This document shows positions 13,643 through 13,971 of a stretch of 13,971 bases of DNA, piece by piece. A program made the position numbers and the translations under genes. Position 1 is the first letter of the stretch; the number at the start of each line of letters is the position of its first letter. The DNA comes from Treponema sp. UBA4307 (GTDB lineage: Bacteria; Spirochaetota; Spirochaetia; Treponematales; Treponemataceae): NCBI GenBank assembly GCA_002394685.1, contig DGUP01000080.1, positions 1 through 13,971 on the forward strand. Direction: 5' to 3'. The notes beneath the pieces were generated by a model. That model saw nothing but the letters and a program-made list of their open reading frames with translations, ran no database searches and had not been told where the DNA came from.

Positions 13643-13971
13643 ATGAAAAAATATCTTATCCCTGCAGCATTATTTTCTGCTGTTCTTTTTTCAATGATTT
13701 CGTGTAATTTCAGCTTTGCCGGTCAGTCAGAAAAGGAAGCTTTCACACTTTCTGCAAGTTTTAATTCTGGAAACGGCCTTTATTTTCAGGATGACACATT
13801 TGAAAGCAGCAGTCTTTCAATTCAAGTTAAATATCCGGATGGAAATACAAAGACTGTTACAGAATGCAAGATTTCTGGATTTGATTCTTCCACAACTGGT
13901 ATTTCAAAACAGTTATCTGTAAGTTATACAGAAGGGGATTTTACAAAGAGTTATAATCAAAAGTTGTGGAT
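13643..13971 (+). CDS. Lipoprotein with Big_3-like bacterial Ig domain (3' truncated by window edge)
   Basis: The frame is open from the ATG at 13643 to the window end, 109 complete codons without a stop. Residues 1-20 are a signal peptide (MKKYLIPAALFSAVLFSMIS) ending in the lipobox MISC with Cys21, so it should be a membrane-anchored lipoprotein. After a short linker, residues about 33-107 fit the bacterial Ig-like group 3 (Big_3) pattern: LSIQVKYPDGNTKTVTECKI, SGFDSSTTGISKQLSVSYTE and GDFTKSYN correspond to 'V.YSDGTTK.VT', 'GYDTSKTGTQTVTVSY' and 'TKTFTV'. Such domains are usually repeated or precede other domains in surface and adhesin-like proteins, so more is expected beyond the window. 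A Shine-Dalgarno AGGAG lies 12 nt upstream. Being a lipoprotein is secure; the domain call is likely; function cannot be judged from this part. Confidence 0.75.
   Translation, partial: MKKYLIPAALFSAVLFSMISCNFSFAGQSEKEAFTLSASFNSGNGLYFQDDTFESSSLSIQVKYPDGNTKTVTECKISGFDSSTTGISKQLSVSYTEGDFTKSYNQKLW

Overview
The window looks like chromosomal DNA of a Treponema-like spirochaete. The evidence is a large membrane-anchored TPR protein resembling the spirochaete periplasmic flagellar collar protein FlcA, a DUF2259 secreted protein, two lipoproteins with spirochaete-style lipoboxes, a moderately AT-rich composition and A/T-rich sigma70-type promoters. No insertion sequence, phage gene, CRISPR array, tRNA or rRNA is visible. 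The genus is inferred from gene content, not from a database match.

Layout: (1) 1-1178, the 3' part of ffh, the SRP GTPase. (2) 1179-1403, an intergenic stretch with a hairpin touching the ffh stop and then an approximately 155-bp multibranched inverted-repeat element ending in an A-run and a T-run, between convergent genes. (3) 1404-2147 (-), a secreted protein with two CBM48/early-set-like beta domains. (4) 2148-2309, divergent promoters. (5) 2310-5918 (+), the FlcA-like protein with an octapeptide repeat. (6) 5972-6805 (-), an unrecognised polytopic membrane protein. (7) 6935-7639 (+), a DUF2259 protein with a strong terminator. (8) 7785-8903 (+), a lipoprotein with a lamin-tail-like domain. 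(9) 8948-9637 (-), a DTW-domain protein, and 9749-10054 (-), thioredoxin. (10) 10172-11644 (-), an NFACT/RqcH-family protein. (11) 11708-13465 (+), an acetolactate synthase large subunit with a terminator. (12) 13643 to the window end (+), the start of a lipoprotein with a Big_3-like Ig domain.

The genes are mostly single transcription units and do not form a pathway. They cover protein targeting and quality control (ffh, NFACT), redox (trxA), RNA modification (DTW), branched-chain amino acid or acetolactate synthesis (ilvB), motility (FlcA-like) and the envelope (CBM48, DUF2259, two lipoproteins, membrane protein).

Two signals stand out. The first is the 1224-1378 element: its two halves pair along almost their whole length (an 11-bp outer stem, a purine-rich internal loop, a 17-bp interrupted middle stem, then two hairpin arms), giving a folded-RNA-like three-way junction that could also end transcription both ways. 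The second is about translation starts. Five of the nine genes whose start is visible have no Shine-Dalgarno sequence but carry a -10-like hexamer 6-9 nt before the start codon, which predicts leaderless or near-leaderless mRNAs. The other genes have clear Shine-Dalgarno sequences.
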